From: Thozetella sp. PMI_491
Taxonomy: Eukaryota > Ascomycota > Sordariomycetes > Chaetosphaeriales > Chaetosphaeriaceae
DNA: 64,000 nucleotides
Direction: 5' to 3'
Assembly: GCA_021432635.1 (NCBI GenBank)
Contig: MU270089.1
Location: 133,826-197,825, forward strand
Part shown: in pieces, positions 1-11,004 of the stretch
Position numbering within the stretch: position 1 is the first letter of the stretch
Layout of the letters: each line of letters starts with the position of its first letter
The notes under the pieces: generated by a model
The model's database searches: none
What the model was told of the DNA's origin: nothing
What the model saw: the letters and a program-made list of their open reading frames with translations, nothing else
Made by a program: the position numbers and the translations under genes

Positions 1-1714
1 TGGCCAAGCCCAGAGCGCGTCCTATTTGCCCGATAGCGCTGACAAGGGCGCCACCGAGCGCCTGGTCCTCCTGCGGCAGTGATGCCGATGTGAAGAGCGT
101 TAGAGAAGGCCAAGTTGAGTCAGAACCCAGCACGGCGAGCGACATGGCCTCGAGCCCGTAAGCGAAGTAACTGGTTGTATCTGGGTTGATGGGAACCGCG
201 TAGAGCAGTGAAGCTAACGCCACGCAGGCGTTCCCGAAGAGAAGGATTATCCACGTCGGCACGCGATCGAGGGCAAAGGCGACGGCGATGCTCGCGAGGA
301 TTCCGGCTACACCAGTGGGAACAAAACGTAGCGTTGTCTGCAGCACATCGAGGCCCTGGTAGGACTGGTAGAAATATGTCGCGTAGACGAGAAAGCCATT
401 GAAGGAACACGAGAAGAGGGCCATAATCAGCATGGCGGTGCTGAATCTCTTCGAGGAGCGGAATAGTGACATCTTTATGAGGGGTGGCCGACTTGAGGAA
501 GCGGCGCTCTCGAGGCGCACCTGCCAGGTTACAAATAAGGCCAGCAATACCAGAGAGCTCGTCACGAGGATGGGAACCCGAGGGGTGGACCAGCCGACAA
601 TATTGGCATCGGTCAGAGAGAAAAGAAGCAAGAACATGCCAAGGGTGACAAGGAAGGCTCCCAGCCAATCGACAATGGCCTGCGGCTTCTTTGTACCGCC
701 TTGCCTATGATTTGATTCTGCTTTCGGAAGCATAGGGATGGTGAAGAAACCAGCCACGGCAATCGTGGTAGAGAGAAGGGCAATAGCGACAAAGACCCAT
801 CGCCACGACGCGTAGGCGGCAATCACCCCGGCTAAAATATTACCAAGTATGCTCCCGAGCGGTGCTCCTGCACCTGCTCCCAGTTTGCCGTCAGCACCAG
901 CCATTATCACGTTCGACCATGCTCTCTGTGTGTATTTGCTCACCATAAGCTGCAAAAGCGTTCGTTTTTGCTTTTCCGGGGGGGAATACCGTTCCCAATA
1001 TCCCAAGAGCAGTCGGTACATTCGCAGCGGCACCCTTGATTCCTCCGTTAGCCTATTTTCACTCTTGGTATGCTTCTTCGCTTGCTCTGCTTACCAGGCC
1101 TTGTAAACCTCTAACAAGATCAAACCCGATTTCGTTCGGCATGAACGGGCAGACAAGAGCTGTCAACGCCAGCCATGCAGTCCCGCAAATGAAGATGGGC
1201 TTCATGCCGTAGACATCGGCAATGCGGCCCCAGAAGAGGAGAAAACACCCAAAGGCCAAAGAATAGGCAGAGAGGATCCATTGTAAGCGGCTGTCGGGGA
1301 CCCCCAGATCACGTCCTATTGAGGGTAAAATAATAACGACTGCTTGGATCGAGAACGTCTAGGGGTAAGAGTAATGGGTTAGCGTGGCTGGATGGACGTT
1401 AAGTTTTACCCCGACCCAGGGCTAACTCGGTATGTACTCACATCGGTGAAACTTGCACCACATACAGTGACCACCAGACCGATGCACCGGGCTGTTGAGT
1501 ATGGTAGTCTATATGTACTTTTGTCGTCGCTGGCCTTCTCGATCGTCGTCCCTTCGTTCCCAACATGTCCCTTATTAGCATTGATGGCGGGTGTTTTTGC
1601 ATCATTCCAGTTCAAGGAAATTGGAGAGAGATCGAGCTTCCGGGCTAGGGTCTCGTCCGCAACATTGGAGAATAGGCCATCTAGGTCTACTCGGTCAGGT
1701 ATTGTTGCCCGCAT
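1..1714 (-). CDS. MFS drug-type (DHA2-like) transporter, C-terminus cut by window edge
   Basis: Proton-coupled multidrug-type major facilitator of the plasma membrane; substrate unknown. Exons on the minus strand are 1714-1442, 1358-1095, 1034-944 and 873 to beyond base 1. All junctions keep frame: donors GTGAGT, GTAAGC and GTGAGC, acceptors TAG, AAG and CAG, with GCTAAC branch points in the first two introns. Exon 1 carries a polar N-terminus and the start of the first membrane helix (CIGLVVTVCGASFTD). Exon 2 has the motif-A loop FWGRIADVYG and LVRGLQGL. Exon 3 encodes GAAANVPTALGILGTVFPPG, typical of 14-helix DHA2 fungal transporters. Exon 4 gives GAPLGSILGN and SWRWVFVAIA, then further helices to the edge. 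The ATG at 1714 is the first in-frame start after a leaderless TTG run. No stop is seen up to the edge, so the gene looks intact. Its 3' end lies outside the window. Confidence 0.9.
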
Positions 1715-2988
1715 CTTGGTTAGAAGTGAGGAGAGACGGCTGTATTCTTTTCGCTCGCAGAAATTGCCCGTCAGAGAGTGAAGAAGCAGCAAAACTTATG
1801 CTAGGTAACAATAAGATGCGACAGGTGGGCAGGGGAGAAGCCACTTGGATCATCTTGGGATCCCCCGATAGAAGAAGAGGAACATGGGTTCGGTAGGCTA
1901 TATCACACACCTCTGTCTCCACCTGGCTGCAGGAAGTCTTGCCCTGGACCTGGTTAGCCCAGGGAGAGCTATTCCTCGTATTTCGTACCCCGCGGCCCTC
2001 TATCCCAGGATATACAGGAGGCGGAGAGGCGGATAAAGATCTCCGGAACCCGACTCGGTAGATGTGATCCCGTAGTTCGCTGTAACAAGCCAAGAGTGAG
2101 ACACGGGGTGTTAATATATCTTGCACCAATGGTTAACTACCATCATCGTGACTTGGCAAGTGTGAAAACATTTACGCCGCCCCCGTGGGTTAGATACTGT
2201 CTAGGAAGTGCGAGGCACTGACTATAACAAGTCGAAAGGGGCCGAGAAGAGTAAGCCGCCTTGCCCCTTGGCTGAATGGCAGAATAGTTCCAAAACGACC
2301 GTGCACAGTGATACTATAGTGCTAGATTGGCGAGCTTGGTCGATTGGCTAAAACACGGTTGTGTGAGAAGTGCGGTTGGGGTGTCTGCATAAGCAGGTAC
2401 GGCTCATAGCGCCGAGCTATTACCAAATTTGGCCTATATACGAAGCCTAAGCTAGCAAATAAGGAAGACAATAGGATGTAAGACGTTGAACTATTTCCAC
2501 ATTTGGTCCATAAACGAAGTCCGAGGCTCGCAGCCAGGGAGTGCGGCGGGAAACGGGTATCAAGAAAAGCTTCGCCCGAATCTTAGTTTGATCTGCGCGG
2601 GTGCGACTTTTGCATTGCATTGGATAGACACCATAAATCTTGAGTGTGAGTTACCTCTGCATAGCTCGCGCCGAGGAAGTCTAGGCTATAACAGCCAGAG
2701 TAGCTGGTGACTCCCAATTTTCCTCTGATGCTCCTCGTCTCGGTTACAACCATTTTGCTATCTTCTCGTAGCCATTGGATATTCTAGCACTCCCAAAAGG
2801 CATCAGTGAATGGCTGTCTCTAATACTAGTTGACGCCCTATAAACAAATTGCCTCCGGCCCTAATCACACAGCCGCTTCGGACGGCTTCCTCGCACGACA
2901 CTGGTAAATATATTTACGGGGACGGCATATAATTTCAGTTTTGAAGCAAGGACTGGGCCTAAGACCTATTACTACACGCACGGGAATC
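1715..2988. other. Intergenic region with a diverged 50-bp direct repeat
   Basis: This holds the divergent promoters of the transporter and the LOG-like gene. No convincing coding sequence is seen. Two stretches, about 2415-2465 and 2489-2540, align over roughly 50 bases around the shared words ATTTGG and ACGAAG. Most differences are C/T or G/A, as expected for an old duplication worn by RIP-like transitions. Confidence 0.4.
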
Positions 2989-3906
2989 ATGGGGTTTCTT
3001 ACTTTTTGGCCCAGGCGCAACCAGGAGTTGAGCGGGCCTACGCCGCCGTCCTCGGTACCAGTCTCGCGCGCACAAACACCGTCGAACTCAGATCTTACAG
3101 AATCTCATGCGGCATCCAATACACGCAAAACTATCTGCGTGTACTGCGGCTCGTCACCGGGATACAATCCCGACCATATGGAAGCGGCACGGGATCTTGC
3201 ACGAGTGATGGCCGCCAACAACATTTCATTGGGTATGTGGCAGTGACAAATTTCAATCATTGCAACTTAATGCTGCATCACATTTTATATCTCTAGGAAT
3301 TGGCGGTGCCCAAATACTAACTCGTAGTTAGTTTATGGTGGCGGAACTGTTGGCCTAATGGGCGAGTTGGCTAAGACCCTCGTGTCGCTATCTGGCCCAG
3401 ACGCCGTGCATGGAATTATCCCCGAAGCGCTTGTAAAGTTTGAGCGGGATCCCACCTACACTTCGCAGATCTCACATGGCACGTTCAATGACGGCCGGAA
3501 AGGGGAGAACTATCTCGCCGTGCCCGCGAGGGAGATGTATGGCCGCACGACCGTCGTCAAAGATATGCACACCCGCAAGCATTTGATGGCGCAAGAGGTG
3601 ATGCAGGGCGGACCGGGAAGCGGCTTCATTGCGCTGAGCGGCGGCTACGGCACCCTGGAAGAACTTTTCGAGACGTGTACTTGGAACCAGCTCGGGATTC
3701 ATTCCAAAGGAGTGGTGGCGTTCAATGTTGGTGGCTTCTATGACGGTATCCTGGCTTGGATCAGGAAGAGCATCGACGAAGGGTTCATTAAGGAAGGTTG
3801 CCGGGATATTCTGGTTGAAGCGACAACGGCAGAGCAGGCGGTGCGTGCGCTTATGGAATATAAAGTCGCACAGTCGGTGCTGAAGCTGGCATGGGGGGAT
3901 GAATGA
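2989..3906 (+). CDS. LOG-family cytokinin-type phosphoribohydrolase (lysine decarboxylase-like fold)
   Basis: LOG proteins release the free base from cytokinin riboside 5'-monophosphates or related nucleotides; in fungi the physiological substrate is often unknown. Exons 2989-3232 and 3332-3906 give 272 residues. Donor GTATGT and acceptor GTTAG restore the motif VYGGGTVGLMGELA (about 82-95). Residues 162-164 are TRK of the MHTRK catalytic signature, and the nucleotide-binding loop is SGGYGTLEE (184-192). The usual loop starts with PGG, so the first position is changed to Ser. Start: ATG at 2989 follows an in-frame TTG only. The first 40 residues are Pro/Ser-rich and poorly conserved, as in many fungal homologues. 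An alternative acceptor at CTCTAG near 3297 would break the conserved VYGGG and is rejected. It stands alone on the plus strand with its own promoter. Confidence 0.9.
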
Positions 3907-4778
3907 ATGAGGCCCAGGATACCTTTCGTATTTGTGTTACATGCTATAATTAAGCTGGTGTACTCTTAGTTCCCTTGTCCAACGGAAAAAAAAATACATG
4001 ATCCGAAGTAGGTTATTACGGCCCTTTTTGACGACCGGGCGGAGCTCCTGGGGTAGCCTGTCACCGATTTCACATCATTCGACATCTACGCGATCTCGCT
4101 GGGATGACTAGCTGGCTTTGCTAACCACCACCTCCCCTACTACATTCCTTCGTAGGAAAGGCCACCAAACGCGCGATTTAGCAACGCGCGGCACTGATAA
4201 TGGCAGGTCTACCTTCGGCAGCCTCTTTTTAGTGCCGAGAGAATCCATATCAGCAACCCAGTTGTTATAAAAGACGAATCTCGTTATTCTACCCCCCAGT
4301 GGCCCCTTACTGCTTTTGGGGGCCAAGCACTGGCCTTACACACCCTGGCACTAGTGCTGCACACCCTAGCACCAGTGCTAAGCATCCTGCACCAGTACTA
4401 ACACGCTTTGCCCTTGGACCCAGAGACCTTCCTGGTACTCTGGACCTCGAAAACTAGTGTTGATGCGACGCACTGCCGGGGTCGGCCAAGCTCACTGTGT
4501 GGGGACCATCCTATACGCGACCCTACTTCCCCAATTGTTTATTTTTGGTCTTGAGGAGACAAGAGTGGACATGTTCTAAGGCCAATTGCATGGGTATCTG
4601 GGGGACTGAGGTTCCTTTGTGATAATGCTTGTTGATAATGACCGAAAGTTGCTCGAGGCTCTGGAAAACCGCTGCGAAATCTGGATCTAGTTCCTTAAGT
4701 CTAAGTGGATAAACCAGATGCGGCTTTGGTGCGCGGCATACATATATTCTTTCACTAGGCACTGATTAATCGCAACAG
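3907..4778. other. Intergenic, no convincing gene
   Basis: Only short open frames on the minus strand (4108-4326 and 4523-4762) occur, without recognisable motifs. A short tandem repeat lies at 4339-4400. Confidence 0.4.
4339..4400. repeat. Three-copy 20-21 bp tandem repeat
   Basis: Units at 4339-4359, 4360-4380 and 4381-4400 share the pattern CACCCTRGCACYAGTGCT, with transitions between copies. The unit contains the palindromic core CACTAGTG in its first copy. Noncoding minisatellite; function unknown. Confidence 0.55.
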
Positions 4779-5052
4779 AGAGCAAGCGAGGACATAGAGC
4801 GGCAGATCGATGAGCAGAACGCCAAAATCGCCAGGCGGCGCCCTACACCGCAGTTTGAGCCAAAAAAAATCCATGCCTAAGCGTGTGCGATTCTTATTGC
4901 GTAGGTCGTTAAGGAGCATGGATGAGCTAGATGAGCGAGATGATCTCGTGCGCGAGTTTTCCAAGCTCAGCATCCGCGACCCGTACTCATGGTCGGGGAA
5001 GCGCCGTTGCAGCCGGTGGGAGACATTGCGACGTGGCAGGGCTCCGACGTGA
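4779..5052 (+). pseudogene. Fragment of a small charged fungal protein, frame interrupted at a poly-A run
   Basis: After a plausible acceptor (GCAACAG) at 4778 one frame reads a charged helix, EDIERQIDEQNAKIARRRP, and stops at 4878-4880. The +1 frame then reads KRVRFLLRRSL, DELDERDDLVREFSKLSIRD and stops at 5052. Both halves resemble small Arg/Glu-rich fungal proteins of unknown function that have a DxxIxRQ..IARRP segment followed by RVRF and an acidic LxLRDP-type end. The two frames meet at a run of eight A (about 4862-4869), so a one-base indel, real or from sequencing, would explain the break. No 5' exon with a start was found. A minus-strand frame (5132-4755) over the same bases begins with a signal-peptide-like segment and is the main alternative reading. 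Confidence 0.35.
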
Positions 5053-5733
5053 AGCCCTTTGGGCAGGAGAGGGAGGGTGACTGCGAATGTATGATACGCT
5101 AGCATGAGAAAGCATAGCAATTTGATCGGCATTTAAACGCGACATGACTAGTCGCACTCACGCTCCTTAAAGGCGCAACAAGGCCGGTAAGAGTAGCACT
5201 AGGTATCTTTAAAAGCAGGAAACAGCCAATCGTTCCCACGTGGTAAGATTCGCCAGTTCCGAAGCCCCCTCAGTCAAAAGGTTGCGCAAGAGAGGATATT
5301 TTCTGTAGAATGCTAGTTGATTCCACCTACCGACTCTTTGGTATTACATATCCCCATTTAACAGGCACTACGAATCATATAGGCTGTACGGATCACACTG
5401 TTAAGACAATGATTTTGCATTTAATGGGGCAGATTCTCTCAGTAGAGAGTTAGTGATTTAGGAATCAAGTATCTCACTACCTAACGAGTTTCAACAGAAT
5501 CCACCCCGGAACACTAAGCGCATCAAGTTTGCACGCTCGCTCGCCCCCCAAGCCATTGTTGAAATGGACTTGATAAGCTTCCGAGTACTAAAAAGAAAGC
5601 TGATGTTCAGGGCAGACTCCCACACCTCCTCTGACCAGATGTATGCTTCCTTCAGCAGGCTGAATCCAAGGCATCGCTTGCTGATATCACCGACCGAAAC
5701 TGCAGTTCGAGCCGGCGAAAGTTGGAGAGGTGA
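5053..5733. other. Intergenic, nothing recognised
   Basis: No open frame or repeat of note. It holds the 3' flank of the small secreted peptide gene. Confidence 0.4.
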
Positions 5734-6032
5734 TTAGTCGTAGCAGAGGCAGTACGTCGAGTAGCAGGCATAGTAGATATAACCGAGGTAGTAGCAGTCG
5801 TTGGAGCATTCGGCATAAGTAAGACCGCCACAGTAGGCAGCAGCAGATGCAACATTCAACGCTGAATTCAGAGTCTTAATTAGTATGTTACAAAGATAGA
5901 ATATGGGTTGGGGCTAGTGAGCTACATACTGGACGCCTTTTGAACATCAGTACTGCTGGCAGCAGAGCCCCGCTTCTCAGTGATAGCAGCAGCCGCGGCA
6001 ATCCCGGCCATGAGGAGTGGAGTGAAAAGCAT
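5734..6032 (-). CDS. Small secreted six-cysteine peptide, defensin-like (CS-alpha-beta pattern)
   Basis: Exons 6032-5930 and 5861-5734 encode 76 residues. Donor GTATGT and acceptor TTCAG rejoin the frame inside a Thr codon (A|CG). Residues 1-16 (MLFTPLLMAGIAAAAA) form a signal peptide. A dibasic site (EKR, 19-21) suggests Kex2 removal of a propeptide. The mature part has exactly six cysteines, spaced C-x7-C-x3-C-x9-C-x4-C-x-C: from C45 (in AAAYCGGLTY) to the C-terminal YCLCYD. CxxxC followed by CxC is the signature of the cysteine-stabilised alpha-beta fold of defensins, and the Gly four residues after C3 matches fungal defensin-like peptides such as micasin. Differences: nine tyrosines in the mature part, few basic residues and an Ala rather than Gly before C4, so it is not a classic cationic defensin. 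A role as antimicrobial, effector or toxin-like peptide is inference. Only splicing reveals this gene. Confidence 0.72.
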
Positions 6033-8088
6033 GTTGAAGGTTGGGGGGATAGTGTTGGAGGGCTTTTTGAAGCTTGTATTGATGAAGTTTCGAGGGCACG
6101 TTTATGTGGATAGATAAGCTGCCACGAAAACGAGCAACTTAAGCCAGGAGGGAAGAGTGTCTTTATACTTGAGATTTCGATAGGAAATATGTCCAAAAGG
6201 TAAGACGCATAAATACCATTCCGAGCTGAGCAGGAATCTTATTCATTCTGTTCTTGTCCAAGCACAAGGGCCATGTCGCAACGTAGTATCTCTTAGTCTA
6301 CAATTATCCTCAGCCCGAATCGGGCATCGACGAAGATACTACTTTGATGTTATATTTAGTAAGCTACCTATGTACCCCCAGATGTTCTTGACAACCGGCA
6401 AAGATCTTTTAGTTTCTATCCACCGAGGGAGGAACTTTGAGTTGCTGTACTGTAGAATATCCGTTTAATGCAAATCGTAAACCGTAGGCAGCTCTATTCA
6501 AATTGTCGGTCCAAATATCTTTGTAAGAAAATATTTGTATACCGCTTTATTACACAGAAAATAATAGCGATTAATGTTTTAGATGACTTTTACGTCAAAC
6601 AAGGACTTAACACAAGTCCAACACCGCTGTTATTCTTTGCTATGTGGTTGATAGAGTTAGCTAAACGATCTATTAATACATATTATTGATATCAACTACG
6701 AAGAACAATGAAGTTATCCTCTCTATCTATCCCAAAACTTGCTCCCGGGACGCTCTATCTGTGGACAAGCCCAAGATGTCACAACATAGGCAATTACTAT
6801 GACGAATTCACCTAGGATATGAACAGCCAGTGGAGATAGACCTTGCCGTCCCATTATGCATAACAAGAGAGAAGCTTTGTGGCGTACTTGACCATTCTGA
6901 AATGTACCGACTACCAATTACACAAGCCCAATCGTTCCTTGACCCCTGTCCACTTACGCAAGTTCTTCCAGTTGCCGGGAGGGGTGGCCAGCAAAACCCC
7001 GCTCCCTGAGGCTGATGGATGGTAGGGCACAACTGCAGCCCAACACACACAAAGCGGGGTATGCAGACGCCACTTCAGTAGTATATACCTCACTAGTGTC
7101 GGGAGATTAATATAAGTGGACTTAACAAATATGAATGATGTAGCGAGATATACAAAGACGCGGTCACAGCCACCCAATTCAAGGTAGCACGATATCAATG
7201 GGCTTGAACAGACGCGCCATGACCGTTGGAAGCTATGCCAGGCACGCAATACTATGCTATGCATGCCTTGGAAGGCCTGGAACAAGTCCTTTCGGTCCGA
7301 TAAACATCTGATGGACAGGTATATAGTAAGAAAACATGATCGATCGGATAATCAATTGCTGCGACGCACATGTGCAACTATGCTATACGACATGTTCTCC
7401 AGTCCGACCTTTTTCTTGAGTGGGGCATATGACTCGCTCCCGAGCAAGCGGTCAGCCGTAGATACAACCCATCTTCGCAGGTTGTCCAGCGGCTGGAGGA
7501 TCCAACGACCAATGTACGAGAGTTTAAGCCTCCACAAAACGCCGCCGGTGACACTCTTGCTTCTCGGAACCAATGGCTCCTGAAATGGCTCCTGAAATCA
7601 CCCCATCTGTTCACAGAAGGATTCAATTCATGCCAATAATACACCCATGCGCCCGAAATCACTTTCCTAGTGCGGTGACGAGTCCTTCACCTCGGGGAAC
7701 ACAAATACAACCTACCTGCTTCATCGCCGTTCAGAGCTGAGGTCGGCACCATTCATGAATGATCCAGCGGGCTCATAAAACCCTCACAGTGTATTAATTT
7801 TTCACAAGACAATATGAGAATATCCCGTGCTTACTTTCAAGCGGCAGCCGGGACGATTCGATATGCCGTACGCTTATGAGATGCATGAAGAGTTAGATCC
7901 AACAGCGTTCTACAAACAGAGACAATCACGCTGAGAAAAGGGCCAAATCCATTGCTAGTTGCTCTTGTAGTCTTCTCAGGTGCCCGGTTACTTCATCTTG
8001 TTCTTTTCATGCCACTTCCGTCTCTGATATTGTTTCAATTTGTCTCGCATGTAGTCTCATTGGTGCTGCGGCAAGCATTCTTCTGGAA
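6033..8088. other. Intergenic, partly AT-rich
   Basis: About 2 kb. Bases 6440-6700 are AT-rich with an open frame of low-complexity composition that looks like mutated repeat rather than a gene. Overlapping frames on both strands at 6720-7660 show no motifs. The last 300 bases hold the promoter of the peroxidase gene. Confidence 0.4.
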
Positions 8089-10412
8089 ATGTCTTTCCCC
8101 ACGTTTTTCATTTGCCTAGTGTGTCTCTCTTGTGCAAGTCTTAGAGTCCATGCTGCCCATCGAGGAATCACTCTCGCAGAAAGAGTAGATGCCATGGAAT
8201 TTATACTAGTGGAGCAGGCTTTGCCCTTCACACAGCCAATAAACCCATGCAGTACTTTTATTGATGAGATCGATTCATCGCCAGGTTCCGTTCCCCTGAA
8301 CACGGGCGAGCAATCATCTGCTGAATGGGTTCGACTCATATTTCACGACTTCATTACAGCTGATATCGCAACGGGAACCGGGTAGGTGCACTGGGTTTGG
8401 TAGTGGACAGCAGAAGGAACTCGCTGATTGTAACAGCGGGATTGATGCTTCGATTGGCTTCGAGTCAGAGCGCGTCGAGAATATTGGCAAACATTTTATC
8501 AACGATACTCTTCTCTTTGTGAGCCACAAATGTCTGAAAGCCAACGTTACTGAGCGAGCTAATTTCTGAGCAGTTCAACGTGGTAGGTCTGAAATTCGAC
8601 GCGAATGTTAGGGGAGCGGACCTTAATGACTAAGCTAGTTCGTCAACGCATACGTCTCGCTGTCTGATATGATTGCATTGGTAAGGAATTTCCTTTTCCT
8701 GATAGTTGAAGTCGTGAGTAAGCTAACTTTTCTAGGGCGGAATAATGTCACTTAGGACATGTAGTGGCCTGGATTCGGGGATAGAGCTGAAGGTTGGGAG
8801 AATTGACGCAACCAAAGGAGGACCGTCTGGGGTACCGCAAGCATTTACGGTATGCCAGGCAAATTGGAAGTCTCAATTAGAATGCTAATGCTTCCCACAG
8901 GATCTGGCCACCACTCTGGAAACTTTTCGCAGGGCTGGATTCAACCAAACAGAGGCAATCACAGCAGTGTAAGTTCTCTTCTCCAGCTCTCGAAACGAGA
9001 CTGAAAATTCGTAGAGCTTGCGGTCACTCACTTGGCGGCGTCCATCACGTGAATTTCCCAGATATCGGTATGTTTCACTGAAGTGGGTTTGAAAAGGCGA
9101 GTCGTGGCATATGCAGCTAACTATTACTAACTCTATACAGTTGGTGAAGATATTGTGACTGTAAATAAGTAAGAAGGCTATCTGACTCACTACGAAGCTC
9201 TGCTGACTAGGGAAGTACTGATGGCATCTCGGCATTTGATTCGACCCCGGATGTTTTTGATCATGCCGTTATCACCGAATATTTGACCGGTACCGGAAAA
9301 TGCGGCGGTCCACTAGTGATTGGAAGCAATGTGACCACTCGCTCTGACCTCCGCCTCTTCCAATCGGATAATAATGCCACGATGAAGAGGTATTATAGGA
9401 ACCTGCTCCCATGATCCCCATTTTCACCTAACCGCTTCTCCAGTCTCTCGACTCTCGATGTCTTCCACAACCAATGCGGATACATCTTTCAGCGCATGAT
9501 AGATACCGTGCCCAAAGCCGTCACTCTCTCAGAACCGGTCGTTCCGCGGAAGTGGAAGATCATGACTTACAATTACGAGCTCGCGGCTGATGGAACGCTG
9601 TCCATAACTGGGAGAATCAGAGTACGCAACATTCTATCCCTATTTATCGTGCTTTTCAAGATAGTAGCTAACAAGCCTCAGTATCTCTGCGGTGTTGGCC
9701 TAACCTGTCCCGCTCCACCTACACTCTCATACAACTACGACACCTTGAAAGGCCCCACGCGCTCCTTTTCCACGATGCTGCTCCCGAACACAACCGGCAC
9801 AATCTCAGGAAGTTAGTCTCCCTCAAAATATACTTCGCGCCCTGCCTCTGTCCTCCGCACACACGCTGAACAAGCGCTTTAGATCCCAACACTTGCATTT
9901 CATCCTTCTCCATAACTGCCCCTTTCTTTGGCAACTTCTCATACTACTGCTTCTTCAACAACATTACTTCCTCCACCACCGCTATCAACGTCCAAAACGA
10001 ATATTCCTACTCGCTCTTCCCATCCGTCTTCGTACTAAAGTCAAACTCAAGCATCACCCAGGCAACATCCACCATCAATAACACTTCCATTGTCTTGAAC
10101 ACCACACTCGTACTCTCGGCTGCGGCACTGTCCTGGGTTGTTGGGGATTCGAATATATTGAATGCGGTGTACTACCAGAAGGGCACGGGTTCTGGCTGTC
10201 AGCAAGTACCTTTCGATATTGAGTGTACGAGGATTACCGAGAGTGAGGGGAGCTTGGAGAGGATCGGGACGGTGGGTGACTACACGGTCTTTGCGGGGAA
10301 TCGGACCTGGGCTGGAGGAGCAGGGTTGCAAGCAGTTCAAGTTGGGTTCCGAGACGTTTGGAGCAGAAGTGTGGAGACGGTGGACTGGAGGATAAAAACC
10401 ATTGTTACATAA
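8089..10412 (+). CDS. Secreted haem peroxidase (plant/fungal peroxidase superfamily), 12 exons
   Basis: Exons: 8089-8381, 8437-8518, 8574-8582, 8639-8680, 8736-8849, 8901-8968, 9015-9067, 9141-9168, 9216-9389, 9444-9621, 9682-9811, 9883-10412; 566 residues, all phases consistent. Residues 1-22 are a signal peptide ending RVHA. The distal haem pocket is EWVRLIFHDF with Arg82, His86 and Asp87. The proximal ligand is His207 in ACGHSLGGVHH. GGIDASI after the distal helix matches the superfamily. The second half (about 330-566) is rich in N-glycosylation sequons and has no peroxidase motif; its role is unknown. Such two-part ascomycete peroxidases are known only as predicted extracellular haem enzymes acting with H2O2 on unknown substrates. 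Exon 3 is only nine bases (Phe-Asn-Val) and the intron before exon 9 is 47 bases with an AAG acceptor, so automatic prediction may miss them. Confidence 0.85.
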
Positions 10413-11004
10413 ATTTAAGGGTTGAAGGTAGAGGGTTAGGGGTGGTATCGGCGTCGGAATGGATGGGGTTGAGTATCTCAATTTCACCTTGACGTTCATC
10501 TTGAGTGCTCATGGAAAAATTCAAACCCGAAGTTGAACGGTATATCAGCAAGACGAAGGTGCTTAGGAAGATACAAAAGAAGAAAATCAGGAGTGCAAAT
10601 ATAAAAAGAACTCCGGTAGCGATCTAAAACAAGTATAAACTCTCGGCCGTCAAAAAGGATGCAAGAATCCCCCCTGCTTTATCTCGGTTAGCTCTTGAAG
10701 GGTGCTCGGCTTTATATTTATACCTGCTTTCCCAATGCAGCTTCTACTATCTATACTCCACCCACCTTTGGTAAAGTGCTTTAACTTTTTACCGATGATA
10801 TAAAGATTAATCATTAATTAATTTAAAAGTCTGTTTTATAAGACAATCTTAATCACTTTATCTAGATTAATAGCTTTCCCTTCATATGCTTTTTAAAAAG
10901 AATTACTTATTAAGGCTTATAATATAATAGCTATGTAATACAATATATACATCTTACTCTTGTAAAATTAAAAGAGAAAGTATAGGTTAATTTAAAGTTT
11001 TTAA
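10413..11004. other. AT-rich intergenic block, probably RIP-mutated
   Basis: Bases about 10780-11000 are strongly AT-rich and full of TTAA/TATA words, unlike the balanced genes beside them. This is the usual look of repeat DNA after repeat-induced point mutation. No gene is visible. Confidence 0.5.

Noticed and set aside
3232-3331. Alternative acceptor CTCTAG near 3297 for the LOG-like gene
   Set aside because: It would insert a segment with stops before VYGGGTVG; the acceptor at 3331 restores the conserved motif.
4755-5132. Minus-strand 125-residue frame with signal-peptide-like start, possible secreted effector
   Set aside because: The plus strand over the same bases reads two halves of a more protein-like charged sequence. 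The minus frame has few cysteines and a composition expected from antisense of Arg/Glu codons. Kept only as an alternative.
6468-6689. 73-residue AT-rich frame
   Set aside because: Low-complexity Ile/Lys/Asn/Tyr composition typical of mutated AT-rich repeat, not a gene.
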